Below, piece after piece: positions 30,690 to 42,049 of a stretch of 64,000 nt of DNA (the first letter of the stretch is position 1; each line of letters begins with the position of its first letter). The position numbers and the translations under genes were made by a program. The stretch spans positions 6,078,501-6,142,500 of the forward strand of contig NC_135247.1 of assembly GCF_947623445.1 (NCBI RefSeq), written 5' to 3'. The notes beneath the pieces were generated by a model. It was not told the origin of the DNA and ran no database searches. It saw only the letters and a program-made list of their open reading frames with translations. The stretch is from Clavelina lepadiformis (Eukaryota > Chordata > Ascidiacea > Aplousobranchia > Clavelinidae).

Positions 30690-33600
30690 CAGTGCAGGAT
30701 TAAGGTGGATGCTATTGATGCTGCAGCATTAGGCCCATTCCTGAAATAGGCCCAGACGAAAACAGACGTGAATTTTCCGGACGCTGAACAGTTTTCCTTT
30801 GCTTAATTAACCCACAAATAATTCTTATTATGAAATTTGTAGTCCGACTTTCGCACGCCTAGGCACAGTGTTACGCCTAGGCACGTAAGATAAAGCAAGA
30901 TTTTGGCATAGACTACTTATTTAAGATGAAAAATTATAACACTTTTCGAGCTGTTTCAGGGCCCTTCATTACTTCAGCCGCAGATAAGATGCACGGCTTT
31001 ATTAACTCTTCCCCAATCGTGTATGCTTTTTTTGGTTTTAACTATTCGTAGAGAAACTAGATAGGATTCATGAAGAAAGGATTTTTCGGTAGTCGTCATC
31101 TTTTCATTTGCTTTTTTTAATCGTTCATATCAGAGAATATTCGTCCAAAATATTCAAGTGGCTTGCCTTCAAGATTGTTGTTGAGTTCAATGTTGTTTCA
31201 TTGCCGATTCACAAGCTAACACCGTGCAAACAACTGCCGGTTCACAACAAAAAATGATGGAAACCAGTGTCAGTTTATAACAAAAAATGATGGAAAGCAT
31301 TGGGGTTCACTTGGACGCTAGCGACTGCCTTAATTCTAAGACAATTGCTAATGTTTTTTTTTTGCACTGTGACGTAGGCTAAATATACGGCGTTGTGTTT
31401 ATTGTAACGGAAGATTTCAAGTTAATGCGATAAATTTTACGGTTCCACAATTTACAAATTTAGCTGCGTTTTGTGCACGCTTGCTATGGCGTCTCAACTC
31501 AGTGGATGGGATAAAGCGAAAAAGAAAAGGAAAGAAGCAGCAGAACAAGAAAAGCTTCTGGCGAAAATTCCAAAACTGAGTTCATACTTTGGAATGCGAG
31601 CAGCTTCGTCTCAATTGCCTGCGTCGGATGCGATTGCGAATTCGAGCGCTCCTGAAGACCAGGCCAAGCAAGATGAACCTGATGAGGAAAGAGAGGATAA
31701 AGAGCGGGAAAGTTCAGCGGAGAGAGCAGAGGTGAAAGGAGACGCTATCACTGGCGAAGCACTGGCGCAAACGCTGGAGGATATCACCAATGATTTAGGA
31801 CAGTGGGGTAAAATCAACGCTGACACTCGAGAATATTGGGCCAAGAAAGGTTCAAAACACTGCCAACACACTGAATCGATGTTTGAAGAGAGCGCCAGAC
31901 AATACCTAGGTGAATCATTCCAACGTCGATGCACTAAGACCTTCTTCGTGCGTACGCATCCGCTCAATGGTGAAAAATCCTATAGACAATGGTTGTGCTA
32001 CTCGCCTTCGACCGGGAAGGTGTTCTGCTTTGCATGCAAGTTGTTCGGTGGTAATGCTGTTCAAGCAACCAAGTTCGTATCCGGCGGTTTCGACAATTGG
32101 AGGACAGGCGAATCCAGAATAAAAATGCATGAAAGCAGCGATGGTCATCGCAAGGCTATGTTGTCTTTTGCGAGCCGACAGAGGGAGGCCGGTCGTGTTG
32201 ACTACCTAGCCGCTAAACAGGTCGAGGAAGAGCGGTGTTACTGGCGCCAGATTGTAAAGCGGCTCATCGACGTTCTGATATTCCTAGCTAAGCGTGGCCT
32301 TGCTATAAGGGGCGCGGATGAGATCATAGGTTCCCCTCATAATGGTAACTACCTTGGCATCATTGAGTTGTTGGCGGAGTACGATACTCTGCTGGCTAGC
32401 CATATTAGAAAATATGCGAACTGCGGGAAAGGTCACATTTCTTATTTGTCATCCACAATTTGCGAGGAGCTGGTGCAGCTCATGGGACAAAAGGTGCAGG
32501 ACACCATCCTGAAAGAAGCCAAGAAGGCGAAGTATTTCTCTGTCTCGATTGACTCTACACCTGACGTATCACACCTCGACCAGCTAACGATTGTTATTCG
32601 ATATGTTCTGCCGTTGGGTCCAGTTGAACGGTTCCTGACATTCTTGCCTATGATGAGACACACCGCTACGCACATGGCTAGCATACTTCTGAACTTTCTG
32701 AAGGAAAATGGCTTGGATGTTACTAACTGCAGAGGCCAGTCGTATGACAATGCGTCAAACATGTCAGGACGGTACAACGGTGTCCAGGCAATTGTGAAGC
32801 GAGAATGTAAATATGCTGCTTTTATTCCATGCTGCAACCACAGTTTAAACCTGGTAGGAGACCAGGCTGTTAATAGCTGCGCTGGCTGTACCAGGTTTTT
32901 TCATTTTGTCAATGGACTATACGTTTTCCTGTCTGAATCGACATATCGCTGGCAGAAACTGAAGAATCGCTGCACATTAACGCTCAAAGGTTTGTCTGGA
33001 ACCCGATGGTGTGAACGTGCAGATGCTGTCAAAGCGCTAGTAGAAGGGTGGAAGAGCATTCAAGAAGTCCTGGATGAGCTTGCGGCAGATAAGGAGCAGA
33101 AGGCCGATACGAGAAACCAGGCCGACGGATTTTCGCGCAGGATGGACGAACTTGAGACAGCAGTTATGGCGACTGCCTGGAACGATATCCTATGCCGTCT
33201 CAACAGTACGAGCATTAGCCTCCAAGACCCTACAGTCAGTCTGAATACGGCAACTAGTTTATTGGCATCACTGGTCGACACGATTCAATTTGCACGGGAC
33301 AGATTTGACGTGTATGAGCAGATGGCGATCGAAAAGGTTCCTCACGGCGAATACAAGGCTGAAGAACGTCGAGGCCGTAAGCGAAAGCGAATGCCTGATG
33401 AAGGAGCTGCAAACGAAGAAAACCTCACCCCTAGGGAAACATTCAAAACCCATATATATCTGGTCATGATCGACAGACTGTTAGCTGAACTGGAAAAGCG
33501 AATGAAGGCGTATGAGGATATATCTACAACATTCGGATTTCTTTCGGAGCTAACGTCATTGAGCATAAAGCAGATCGAGAATAAAGCTCAAAATCTCGTT

Positions 33601-34340
33601 TCCTCGTATCCAGATGACTTGGAAGACACGCTGGTGGCTGAGCTCATACAGTTTGCTGCATTTATGCGCACCCAGAAATCGGTGAGTGTGAACGAGTCAG
33701 CAGAGCTTACCATGTACAAGCTTTTGTCGTCGTTGAACCTTTCTCAAACATTTCCAAACGTCGAGATTGCTTTGCGCATCTATCTGTGCTTGATGGTGTC
33801 TAATGCCTCCGGCGAGCGGAGCTTCTCAAAACTGGGAATAAGCTTAGTCAAAGGAGAGCTGCGGTCCTCGATGAGGGAGGAAAGGCTAAACATGCTGGCG
33901 CTTATGAGCATTGAACATGAGGTGCTGAGCAGCCTTGACTGCACTGACATGATCGAAGATTTCGCGCTTGCTAAGGCTCGAAAAACAGTAGTATAAGTAA
34001 GCAGCACTAGCGCAGCATTGACAATATGCCAACGTTAAGTTGATCTGGATTAGCCTTTTCTTCATTAACTCCGCTTTTCAGGCAATATTGGTATTGAATT
34101 GTGTTGGTGTTACATAGCCTGATGTTACTCTCGAGTTTTTACGATAACACGTCGTTATTATTGTTCATGTTCATTAAAATTTGGCTGACTGCGTCGAAAG
34201 CAATAAAGGCTCTTTGGTCGGTCTGATTACGCGTGTACGGTGGAGTCAGAGTGTCGAATGCATATGTACCAATGCCTAGAAAAAATAGGCCTGTTTTTGC
34301 GCTGCAGCATCAGGCCCAGTTTCGTCTTAATCCGGCCCTG
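30690..34340 (+). mobile_element. Complete, apparently autonomous hAT transposon (3,651 bp)
   Basis: The left end CAGTGCAGGATTAAG and inverted right end CAGGGCCGGATTAAG are imperfect terminal repeats; both share an inner GATGCTGCAGC. A perfect 8-bp target duplication CTCACGTC flanks it (30682-30689 and 34341-34348). It carries one uninterrupted transposase frame, so it is young and could be active. Confidence 0.95.
31486..33996 (+). CDS. hAT transposase, TTF zinc finger / ZMYM1-like (836 aa)
   Basis: Cut-and-paste transposase of the element around it. ATG 31486 is the first in-frame methionine codon; the frame is open a little upstream. The order is a basic Lys/Glu-rich N-terminus; an acidic stretch; a TTF-type zinc finger at about residues 165-225 (WLCYSPSTGKVFCFACKLF, then NW and H...H); a DUF4371-like RNase-H core with candidate catalytic aspartates in SVSIDSTPD and SYDNASNMSG; a helical insertion with a KRKR nuclear signal (RRGRKRKRMPDE); and the C-terminal hAT dimerisation region, including SNASGERSFSKLGISLVKGELRSSM. 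Length and order match ZMYM1-like hAT proteins. No stops, frameshifts or introns. Base composition is clearly richer in G+C than the host flanks, consistent with recent arrival. Confidence 0.93.
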   Translation: MASQLSGWDKAKKKRKEAAEQEKLLAKIPKLSSYFGMRAASSQLPASDAIANSSAPEDQAKQDEPDEEREDKERESSAERAEVKGDAITGEALAQTLEDITNDLGQWGKINADTREYWAKKGSKHCQHTESMFEESARQYLGESFQRRCTKTFFVRTHPLNGEKSYRQWLCYSPSTGKVFCFACKLFGGNAVQATKFVSGGFDNWRTGESRIKMHESSDGHRKAMLSFASRQREAGRVDYLAAKQVEEERCYWRQIVKRLIDVLIFLAKRGLAIRGADEIIGSPHNGNYLGIIELLAEYDTLLASHIRKYANCGKGHISYLSSTICEELVQLMGQKVQDTILKEAKKAKYFSVSIDSTPDVSHLDQLTIVIRYVLPLGPVERFLTFLPMMRHTATHMASILLNFLKENGLDVTNCRGQSYDNASNMSGRYNGVQAIVKRECKYAAFIPCCNHSLNLVGDQAVNSCAGCTRFFHFVNGLYVFLSESTYRWQKLKNRCTLTLKGLSGTRWCERADAVKALVEGWKSIQEVLDELAADKEQKADTRNQADGFSRRMDELETAVMATAWNDILCRLNSTSISLQDPTVSLNTATSLLASLVDTIQFARDRFDVYEQMAIEKVPHGEYKAEERRGRKRKRMPDEGAANEENLTPRETFKTHIYLVMIDRLLAELEKRMKAYEDISTTFGFLSELTSLSIKQIENKAQNLVSSYPDDLEDTLVAELIQFAAFMRTQKSVSVNESAELTMYKLLSSLNLSQTFPNVEIALRIYLCLMVSNASGERSFSKLGISLVKGELRSSMREERLNMLALMSIEHEVLSSLDCTDMIEDFALAKARKTVV

Positions 34341-34348
34341 CTCACGTC

Positions 34349-35400
34349 TTAATTGCTTCGCCGCCTTAAATAGAACTGTAGAACGTCATTTCAGTAGCAA
34401 GCGCAGTGTCGGTGGGTCGGCTGCTTAATAGTATAAGTTCACATATATAAATGTTATATAGCTGTCACGTTTCGCCTAACTGATTCTATTTGTTTTAGGT
34501 CTGTTCAATTCTGTTTTTAATAAAGCCTAAGTTGCTCGAATTTAGTGTTTGAGTTTCAAGGTTATGACACTAAATTTTTTTATAGTCAGCTAATAACAAA
34601 AGTACAGGTACCGTACTCCAAAAACGGATAACAAATGGCCGTTAGGAAAACTTTGTATTCTGCCGGCTGCTATAATCTATTCTAGTAGTCAGCTATGATC
34701 TGAGGTTGATCCTTGAACTAAAACTAAAGAAAAAAGAAATCACAAATTTCGATCACTGTTTGTGGTCATATAGGCTCAAATTCTCCTGGCCCCATGTCAG
34801 CTACGTGCCTGTTTCGCCACGGTTTAACTTCTAGACTGGTCTCGGCTTTATTAGCAACTTTCTGCAAAAGTTGATAGTCTTGTAACCTTTCGGTGGTGTG
34901 TGTAGTTGTACTTCTACTCGAACTATTGGTCACACCGTCAGGTTACGAATCGCAGCAAGTGGATAAAGGAGAATTCTGGGCAAATTTTTATGAGTCTCAA
35001 AAGGTCGTGAATATTTTCACACCCAAAAAGTTTAAATGTCCATGCTGATTTGCTATAGCATGATTACAGACATTGTTCAGCAGTCACTGCAGTTTAATTG
35101 TCGTTATGTTTAATTTTTAATGTAAGCCCGGCCACTTACACGATTAATGTGAAGTTGAATTCTGCTTGACTGTGACTGTTAACTGCTGGCTTGACATCAA
35201 TAAAAGCACAGATGTTGATATTGATTTAACTTGTTTATATTGTTTCGTCATTGATAAAACACAGTAACGCACCATATCATCTTGAGACAGAAAAATAAGA
35301 ACATTAGTTGAATTGAATTTTAGTAGAATAGATTTTAGGGCGTAAGCGATTACAATATACGATGTCGCCAGCTTTTTACTCACTGACTTATGAAAAATGC
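34349..35400. other. Intergenic, no recognised feature
   Basis: AT-rich sequence with no gene or paired repeat ends that I can support. Confidence 0.45.
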
Positions 35401-35408
35401 GTCAAGAT

Positions 35409-35839
35409 TAGGGTTACCATATTTTCGTGGCCTAAAATCCGGACACTCTTTAGTGCCCACTAGCGGTTTTTGGTGAAATGAGGTTAAAATGAGGTATGAA
35501 CACATTGTCTGTCAATATGACGTCACAGTAGCAATGCTTTGCCTATCCATTGTATACCGGAGTGGATTTTTGAACATAGTGTCGTGAATTCACTAGGCTA
35601 TTGGGCTATTTCTGATTTGATCTCTAGGCTAGGCCGCTAGGGTCTAGGTCAGACTCGTCGCGTGCCACGTGTTGGACACCTCTGATTTACAGGATTATTC
35701 CCGCAATTCTAATTCCCCCAAAACGCCCATCATAAAATTCCGGAAATTTGAGCATTTTTTTAAAATCCTCCCGGACGCAAAATTTAACCCTACATTCCGG
35801 ACATGTCCGGAATTTTCCGGACGGTATGGCAACTCTTGA
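35409..35839. mobile_element. hAT-type MITE (431 bp) with a fossil hAT end inside
   Basis: The left end TAGGGTTACCATA and the right end TATGGCAACTCTTGA are imperfect inverted copies, each with a nearby TCCGGAC motif. Flanks GTCAAGAT (35401-35408) and CTCAAGAT (35840-35847) agree at 7 of 8. Inside, TTGGACACCTCTG at 35672-35684 looks like the end of another hAT family (compare 41584) without a partner. No coding capacity. Confidence 0.75.
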
Positions 35840-35847
35840 CTCAAGAT

Positions 35848-37053
35848 GACATAAGCACAAGAACTATACGGAACTCACAGCATGAATTTTCGACAGGAAT
35901 ATTTTATGCAAGTTATTCAGAGTTACCTGTACGTTTGGGTAGCTTATACGTTGTGAGTTGTGAGAGTAACAAAGGTACAATTGTTGGAATTACGTAATGA
36001 CATTTACTATTCACTTTTGTTGTAGTAGCCTACCTAAAGCAGCCTACCTATCTATGTCACAGTCTGTTGACTAGTGTAAATCTACAAGTAAGATCTTTAA
36101 CTATGAATGCATGCTAACGGCTCGTCTATGTAGTCTTACTAGTTACTTCCCCTGGCCCCTGTCTTATGTCATTAAAATTAAAGATATCTATGAAAAAAAC
36201 GTTGCAGTCATAGACATCGGAAATACGAAATATATATAATCTTAACGACGTCAATGATTGCAGTAAAAAAGATTTCTATGAAAAAAATGATTTTAGTCTC
36301 TACACAGCCGGACACGTTGCAACAACTTACTTACGGTACCGACATTAGCCTAAGACAAAACGAAAGAGCGTGGAAATGTTTGGAAAAGGGACTGTTATAG
36401 TTTTTCGTTTCCACAAGAAGGTCTGACTGAAGAAGCATTTGTGATAGAATATTTTTTTATATAGATTCATAAACTTGCACGATGAATGATTTGCTCATCA
36501 CACCCGATCGGAAAATACAGCAGTTTTTGATGAGAAATCAAGTGCAAAATGAAAATTTTGGCAAGGCAGTGTGCACGGAAGTCTTAATTTGTTGATTTAT
36601 TATGAATTGGCGTGAAGATAAGAGTTTGGCATGCACGTTGATGAATATTGTGCGTTCTGCCACAATAGAATTTAAAGCGAATTATACTAATTAAACAAAA
36701 AACTGGTTGTTTGAACTCCTATTTCCAAATTTATAAAAAATTAATAAAGAATTAAGGCTTTAGTGCGCGTTAGCCTATTACTATTTGCGTCTTTGGATGC
36801 ACAATTGTCGAAAACGACCGCACTTTCAAAGCGGGACATCACTTGCTCCTGTTAAGTGAACCTGGTGGACAGTTTTAAATTCAGGCAATACTAGGGTAGA
36901 CTAGCCTAGGCCTATATGCAAAAATAACCAGTCTGCCAGAGTGTGAAATTTCGCCGAAAAATTTTATTTTTATTTTCTCTTTTTTTTAATGAAATTTTAT
37001 AGCAAGCTTAGCAACTCTTCTTTAAACATGCCACATTTCAAGTTGGGTTACCT
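35848..37053. other. Intergenic, no recognised feature
   Basis: AT-rich sequence. I find no exon pairs, transposon ends or gene. Confidence 0.45.
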
Positions 37054-37061
37054 GTAGCGAC

Positions 37062-37545
37062 CATAGGTGGGCACTACCGTGGTACTATAGTACCGAATTA
37101 CTGTACCTCTGTACTTTTTCAGTATCGCTACCGGTACCATCAGTATTTTTGAAAAAAAGTACTGAATCTCTGTACTAAATTACTTCAAGAAATTTCAGTC
37201 GGTCCTGGTACTCGGCCCATGTAAAAATTTCAAAATTTAAACAAGTTTGTTTTCAAAAATTAATCCTTAATATTGGGTTTAGCATCTGTTGATCTTTTTA
37301 ATCTAGATATGTCAAGTAAAATTGCAAGCGATTAACGTCACAAATGTTTTGACCTGGAGTAACTTTTGCCAGGGGCATAATAACGACACATTGCATTTGC
37401 AGCAGCATCTTTTACAAAAAGTACCGGTACCGACAAAGTACCGAACTACTTTTTAAAAATAGTACCAAATACCGGAACCGTTGGTACATTTTTTGCCATG
37501 TACCATTACCGACGGTACTTTCTAGTTACTGACTGCCCACTTCTG
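37062..37545. mobile_element. hAT-type MITE (484 bp) with GGTAC-rich interior
   Basis: Ends CATAGGTGGGCA and, inverted, CAGAAGTGGGCA. Perfect 8-bp target duplication GTAGCGAC at 37054-37061 and 37546-37553. The interior has many GTAC/GGTAC motifs on both sides of a plain centre, a subterminal-repeat pattern typical of transposase binding sites. Confidence 0.92.
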
Positions 37546-37553
37546 GTAGCGAC

Positions 37554-38847
37554 TCATATACGGCTACTGCTCTGAAAGTATATGCAACGCATTCATATAT
37601 AAAGGCAAAGCTCCCTTACTCTTTTGAGGAGTGAGTTAAAATTAGTTACGTAACTAATGCTTTACATCTTTTTTTGGGCTCCTTAACCACCAAATGGTAG
37701 TGCCGGAAACAAGCTAGTCGACTTATACACAAGAGAATAAAAATATCTCCCATTTTCAGCAAAAAAGTAGGGCTCAACCTATACTCGAGTATATACGGTA
37801 AATCAAAAATACCGAATAATTATAAATACAAAATACCGAATCCAAAACAATTCGGTTCTTATTTTTGGAACCAATATTATTCTGATTGCAATCCTTGCCC
37901 AAAGAGGTATTGATTGACCTCATATAATTTTTTCGAAGACGATTATTATACATGGTTTCACCCAATGCGATGGTTATTATTATAAGTTTAAAAGTATTTA
38001 ACAGTGACGGCGATTAATGCATCGAATCGCAGCAAAGCAAAAAAGCGGCAAGTGTATGTGCGACAGCACATAGGTTTGTCATAAGAGGAATGAACACAAA
38101 CGCAACGGTTGTTGTTGAAAAAGGCAATCAAGGAAGATTTTAACATCTCTAAATGAATAATTTTTTAAAGCACACTGGTATAGAATGTTGTTAAAGTCGG
38201 TTTTCTATTATACCTTGCTTTCATGAATTTGTTATTACGTTAGGTTTATTAACATTTGCTCGGTGATGCACGATTCACTGCAACGTTACGATAAGAAAAA
38301 CTTTGTGTAGGTCAGCTTTATATTACGAAACTACTCAAATTAGCACCACAAAACTACTCTCCACTACTACAAAGCTGTCTTTATATCACATTGGGCAATA
38401 TAGGAATGCAGTTGAGTCATTCCATGTATAATCTACCGTTTTTTTTATTTTTTCATTTATAGGTTGTATTAGGTTTGGTGAGCACTGGTTGCACTGATTT
38501 CCTTCAATATCTCTATTTCTGAAAGTAGAATAAACAAATGTCGTTTTTAGGAATCAAGGAATTAATTTAAGCAGACAAAAAGTCTCTAAAAATCTCCTTC
38601 ACGTCATAAATTAGGGTTTTTGAATGAAGGTCTAAAGTCAAGTTGATGACGCAATTACAAAAATAGTAATGATATCTGAAACAAAATGTTTTGTAGTATG
38701 GTTCAAGTATTTTCATACATCCAAAAATTGTTAATTTGTTTTTAAAGCTTAAAGAGAAAAATGAGTTTAAACTTTTTGAAATCTGAAAATTTTATATGTA
38801 CTAAACAATCTATTTCTATTTAAGGTTTAAGTTATTTCATAGGAAAC
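37554..38847. other. Intergenic, upstream of TMEM87
   Basis: AT-rich. Just before the TMEM87 start, a pyrimidine-rich stretch ends TTTCATAG followed by GAAACATG; this resembles a splice acceptor for a 5' UTR intron or spliced-leader addition. Nothing else is recognised. Confidence 0.4.
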
Positions 38848-40602
38848 ATGCTGAGACTGTATCAGCTGTTGCTTTTTTCTTTAAGCATAAAATGTAGCTT
38901 CCAGGCCACATACATGCGAGCCCCTGAGCAAGGTATCTTTAAATTCAACTTGAATCCAGACACACCGTACAATGAAGTTTCAAAGATTCTATACAATGAC
39001 TCCGCCATAAGGATTAGTGTTAATGCTTTACTTCCTGGCTGTAAAGATAACAAGACAGCCACATTACGTTGGCTTATTAGAGGTGTCAAATGTAAAGGTG
39101 ACTATGCACTAATTGCCAAAGAGATGTTTACAAGTCCACCTTCTCCAATTCGTGGGCAAGGTGGAATATATTTGTCCAATGGCTACTATGACACTGAGTC
39201 GTTGCAGTGGGTGGGAGGTGAGGTCATCACTTGCAAATCGTCAACGAAACTGAAAGTCTTCAACAACTGGACAACTATCAATGTTCCTACGGAATCCACA
39301 ACCAATAGTCCTCAGACGACAACTTTAGCGACTGTACCAAAGCCGCAGTCAAGGAAGCGACGTGAGGATTCTGATCCAGGAGATGAGACAAGCATTGCTG
39401 AACCTGAAAATACTGGGGTTGAAACAAAGCCCGACAAACCTTCTGAAATTAAAACAAAAAAGAGTGCTATCACAACTCCATTACTGGCAGAATATGTTCT
39501 TATTGTTTCCATTGGTGATGGAGTTAGTGATGTGGATTTTGAAATTACTGTGAAGATGGAGAGCCCTGTTGGATACTTATCTGCACATGAATATCCTCTT
39601 CTAACATTCTACATGGTTATGTGCATTGTTTATGTCTTCTATGCAGTGGCTTGGTTGGTCCTAGCAGCTTGTAATTATCGTGATTTGTTGAGAGTTCAAT
39701 TTTGGGTTGGTGGTGTGATATTGCTTGGAATGATTGAGAAGGCTGTACATTATTCCGAATACATGACTGTTAACACGACAGGAGAATCTCTAATGGGTAT
39801 TGAAAAGCTTGCAGAAGTTGTATCTGCTCTGAAGAGGGCGGTTGCGCGAATGTTGGTGATCATAGTCAGTTTGGGCTTTGGCATTGTAAAACCAAGACTT
39901 GGTCCCATGCTACATCGTGTAATCGGAATTGGTACATTGTATTTTATTTTGGCTGTGTTGGAGTCAATGATGAGGATAGATGCGTATTTTCACCCCAGCA
40001 CTACTGAAGCATGGATGTTCATGTATATTCCTCTTGCCATAGTTGATTCAATCATTTGTTGGTGGATATTTATGAGCCTTATGCAAACCATGAAGACACT
40101 TCGTCTTAGACGTAACATAATAAAGCTTTCCCTCTATCGCCACTTTGCCAATGCAATAGTTTTTTGTGTTGTTGTTTCTATTGGTTTAATGCTGTGGTCT
40201 ATACATGTACGTAATCAAGAATGTAACTCAGATTTCAGCAACTCCTGGCTTGAAACTGCATGTTGGCCCATGTTGTTCTCTATCATCCTTTTGGTAATAA
40301 TGGTACTCTGGCGTCCAAATGCAAACAACCAACGCTATGCATATTCTCCAATGATCGATGGCAATGATAGTGATGATGAGGAAATGGAAGAACCAATGCT
40401 TGGCAGTGGAGCAACAGAAAGCATGAAAATGAGAGGCACAACAAAGATCCTTTCTAAACCAGATGTAGATCGAACAGAAGAAGACCTGAAGTGGATTGAA
40501 GAGAATATACCCCAGACCGTTGCGGATGCTGCTCTTCCAGCTTTCATGGACTCTGATGAGGAAGTAATGACTACAAAGTATGAAATGAGCAAGATGGAGT
40601 GA
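38848..40602 (+). CDS. TMEM87: TMEM87A/B homologue, Golgi seven-transmembrane protein (584 aa), intronless
   Basis: TMEM87 proteins are GOST-family membrane proteins of the Golgi, linked to protein trafficking. ATG 38848 precedes a signal peptide (about residues 1-20). A lumenal domain follows with cysteines and a Thr/Ser-Pro linker carrying RKRR (169-172). Seven helices lie at about 252-275, 284-301, 329-347, 359-374, 390-411, 433-450 and 470-488. Family-typical blocks are present: YMVMCIVYVFYAVAWL, GMIEKAVHYSEY, LVIIVSLGFGIVKPRLG, QTMKTLRLRRN, KLSLYRHF and MVLWRPNANNQRYAY. The acidic cytosolic tail ends with EDLKWIEENIPQ and DSDEEVMTTKYEMSK, as in animal relatives. Length is near that of human TMEM87A. 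The coding region has no intron, whereas vertebrate TMEM87 genes have many; no poly(A) tract or target duplication proves retroposition. Confidence 0.95.
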   Translation: MLRLYQLLLFSLSIKCSFQATYMRAPEQGIFKFNLNPDTPYNEVSKILYNDSAIRISVNALLPGCKDNKTATLRWLIRGVKCKGDYALIAKEMFTSPPSPIRGQGGIYLSNGYYDTESLQWVGGEVITCKSSTKLKVFNNWTTINVPTESTTNSPQTTTLATVPKPQSRKRREDSDPGDETSIAEPENTGVETKPDKPSEIKTKKSAITTPLLAEYVLIVSIGDGVSDVDFEITVKMESPVGYLSAHEYPLLTFYMVMCIVYVFYAVAWLVLAACNYRDLLRVQFWVGGVILLGMIEKAVHYSEYMTVNTTGESLMGIEKLAEVVSALKRAVARMLVIIVSLGFGIVKPRLGPMLHRVIGIGTLYFILAVLESMMRIDAYFHPSTTEAWMFMYIPLAIVDSIICWWIFMSLMQTMKTLRLRRNIIKLSLYRHFANAIVFCVVVSIGLMLWSIHVRNQECNSDFSNSWLETACWPMLFSIILLVIMVLWRPNANNQRYAYSPMIDGNDSDDEEMEEPMLGSGATESMKMRGTTKILSKPDVDRTEEDLKWIEENIPQTVADAALPAFMDSDEEVMTTKYEMSKME

Positions 40603-41575
40603 TCTGCTGATACTTTTGTCGATATAGTGATCAACTATAGCCATGAATGTTGGTTAGAAGAGAGATTTAAGCAACTATTTATTAAAATCTAAGTCCAAGG
40701 CTGTTGGAGGAACATTAAACTCTTTTCTTGACACACTATTTGATGCATAACATTACTTTCCTGTGCCATTTATGTTTGGGGTGATATAAAACTAAACTAA
40801 CTTTTGCAGAATGAACTGTTTAGCTGTGAAACACATTCTTTCAGCCTAGTGCATTTGCTTAAAAACTGATGCTTAATACAAATGTTTGTATTGTACTGTT
40901 AGTTCTAGTTATACACAAATAGTGAAGTAATCTCTTACACATAAATGCTTTTGTTTTCCGTTCCATGTTGTTCCGTCTTATATAAGGAATTCTTTATGTA
41001 TGAAGGATTTGAATTTTAGTGACATATTATGGTGCAGGTTGTGCTATTTAATAATATACTGATAAAAAAATCACAACTTGTTCAGTATTTTCTCTGACAT
41101 CAATTTTAGCTTGAATATGCACTGTTAAAAACACAGGCAGGACAAACATAAAATTAAAAGCTTGTGATGGTAATCATATATTATAATTCTAAAACGCTAT
41201 CCATTAACTAACTTAGGACCCTCTTTGCATGAACATTTTGAATATTTCTATTGTTATGTTAGAAGCTTCTGCTGTTGACAAAATGTTAGTATTGCTGCAA
41301 GTGATATTTACTGATGTTTTGTTATTGATGCTATGAAATCATTTATCCTTAACAATAAAAAGTTTCGTGGATTTATTATATGATTTGCAGTTGGTGTTTT
41401 GTTGTATTTGTTAATAAGCAGAGTATTATTGTAAGCTGTGCTGTGAAAATGTTGCATAAATTGAATAAAGTGCAACTTTACAATAATTGTGTTATGTGGC
41501 ATTACAATCGAATTTGCATTAAGTCAATGGAGCTAAAAAAGTGCCGATTTAGTCAAACATTCTCATAACATGTGG
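40603..41575. other. TMEM87 3' region and spacer
   Basis: Likely 3' UTR. ATTAAA at 40680 and AATAAA at 41464 are candidate poly(A) signals. No gene seen. Confidence 0.4.
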
Positions 41576-41583
41576 CTCTACAC

Positions 41584-42041
41584 CAGGGGTGTCCAACCTA
41601 TTTGGCCAAAGGGCCACATGCGATTTACGAATGATTGCGCGGGCCACTTGAGTGTTTACTGCTATTTTCTAATTAAAACCCTCAGCCCAAAATTCTAATC
41701 TGAGAAATACGTATTATCCTCTTTTACAATTATAAGAACAACAAACATATGAAGATATAGTAAATTCAACAAAGTTTTTACTACACGTCGACATTTCAAT
41801 GTGAAGTTTGGCACTGTTTTTCTCTAACAAGTTTAGCAATATTCGGTGAGATGGACGATGTAGCAATGCGAAGAGAGTTTTCCAGGTCAGAAATTAGTAA
41901 ACAAACAATAAATGCCAATTTGTCGGAATGTAAGTTTGCCATAAATAACGTAGGCGATTCAGTTGATAACATAAGTCATTTTGACAAATACTGCGCGGGC
42001 CACTCAGAACCTTCCCACCGGTTATGGGTTGGACACCCCTG
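41584..42041. mobile_element. hAT-type MITE (458 bp)
   Basis: Terminal inverted repeats CAGGGGTGTCCAACC / GGTTGGACACCCCTG (15 bp, perfect). Perfect 8-bp target duplication CTCTACAC at 41576-41583 and 42042-42049. Both ends also share a GCGCGGGCCACT segment, here in direct orientation. The short internal frame is not a recognisable gene. Confidence 0.95.
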
Positions 42042-42049
42042 CTCTACAC

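Noticed and set aside
31611..33566. Several minus-strand frames over the hAT transposase
   Set aside because: They lie opposite a well-conserved G+C-richer coding region and show no recognisable domain.
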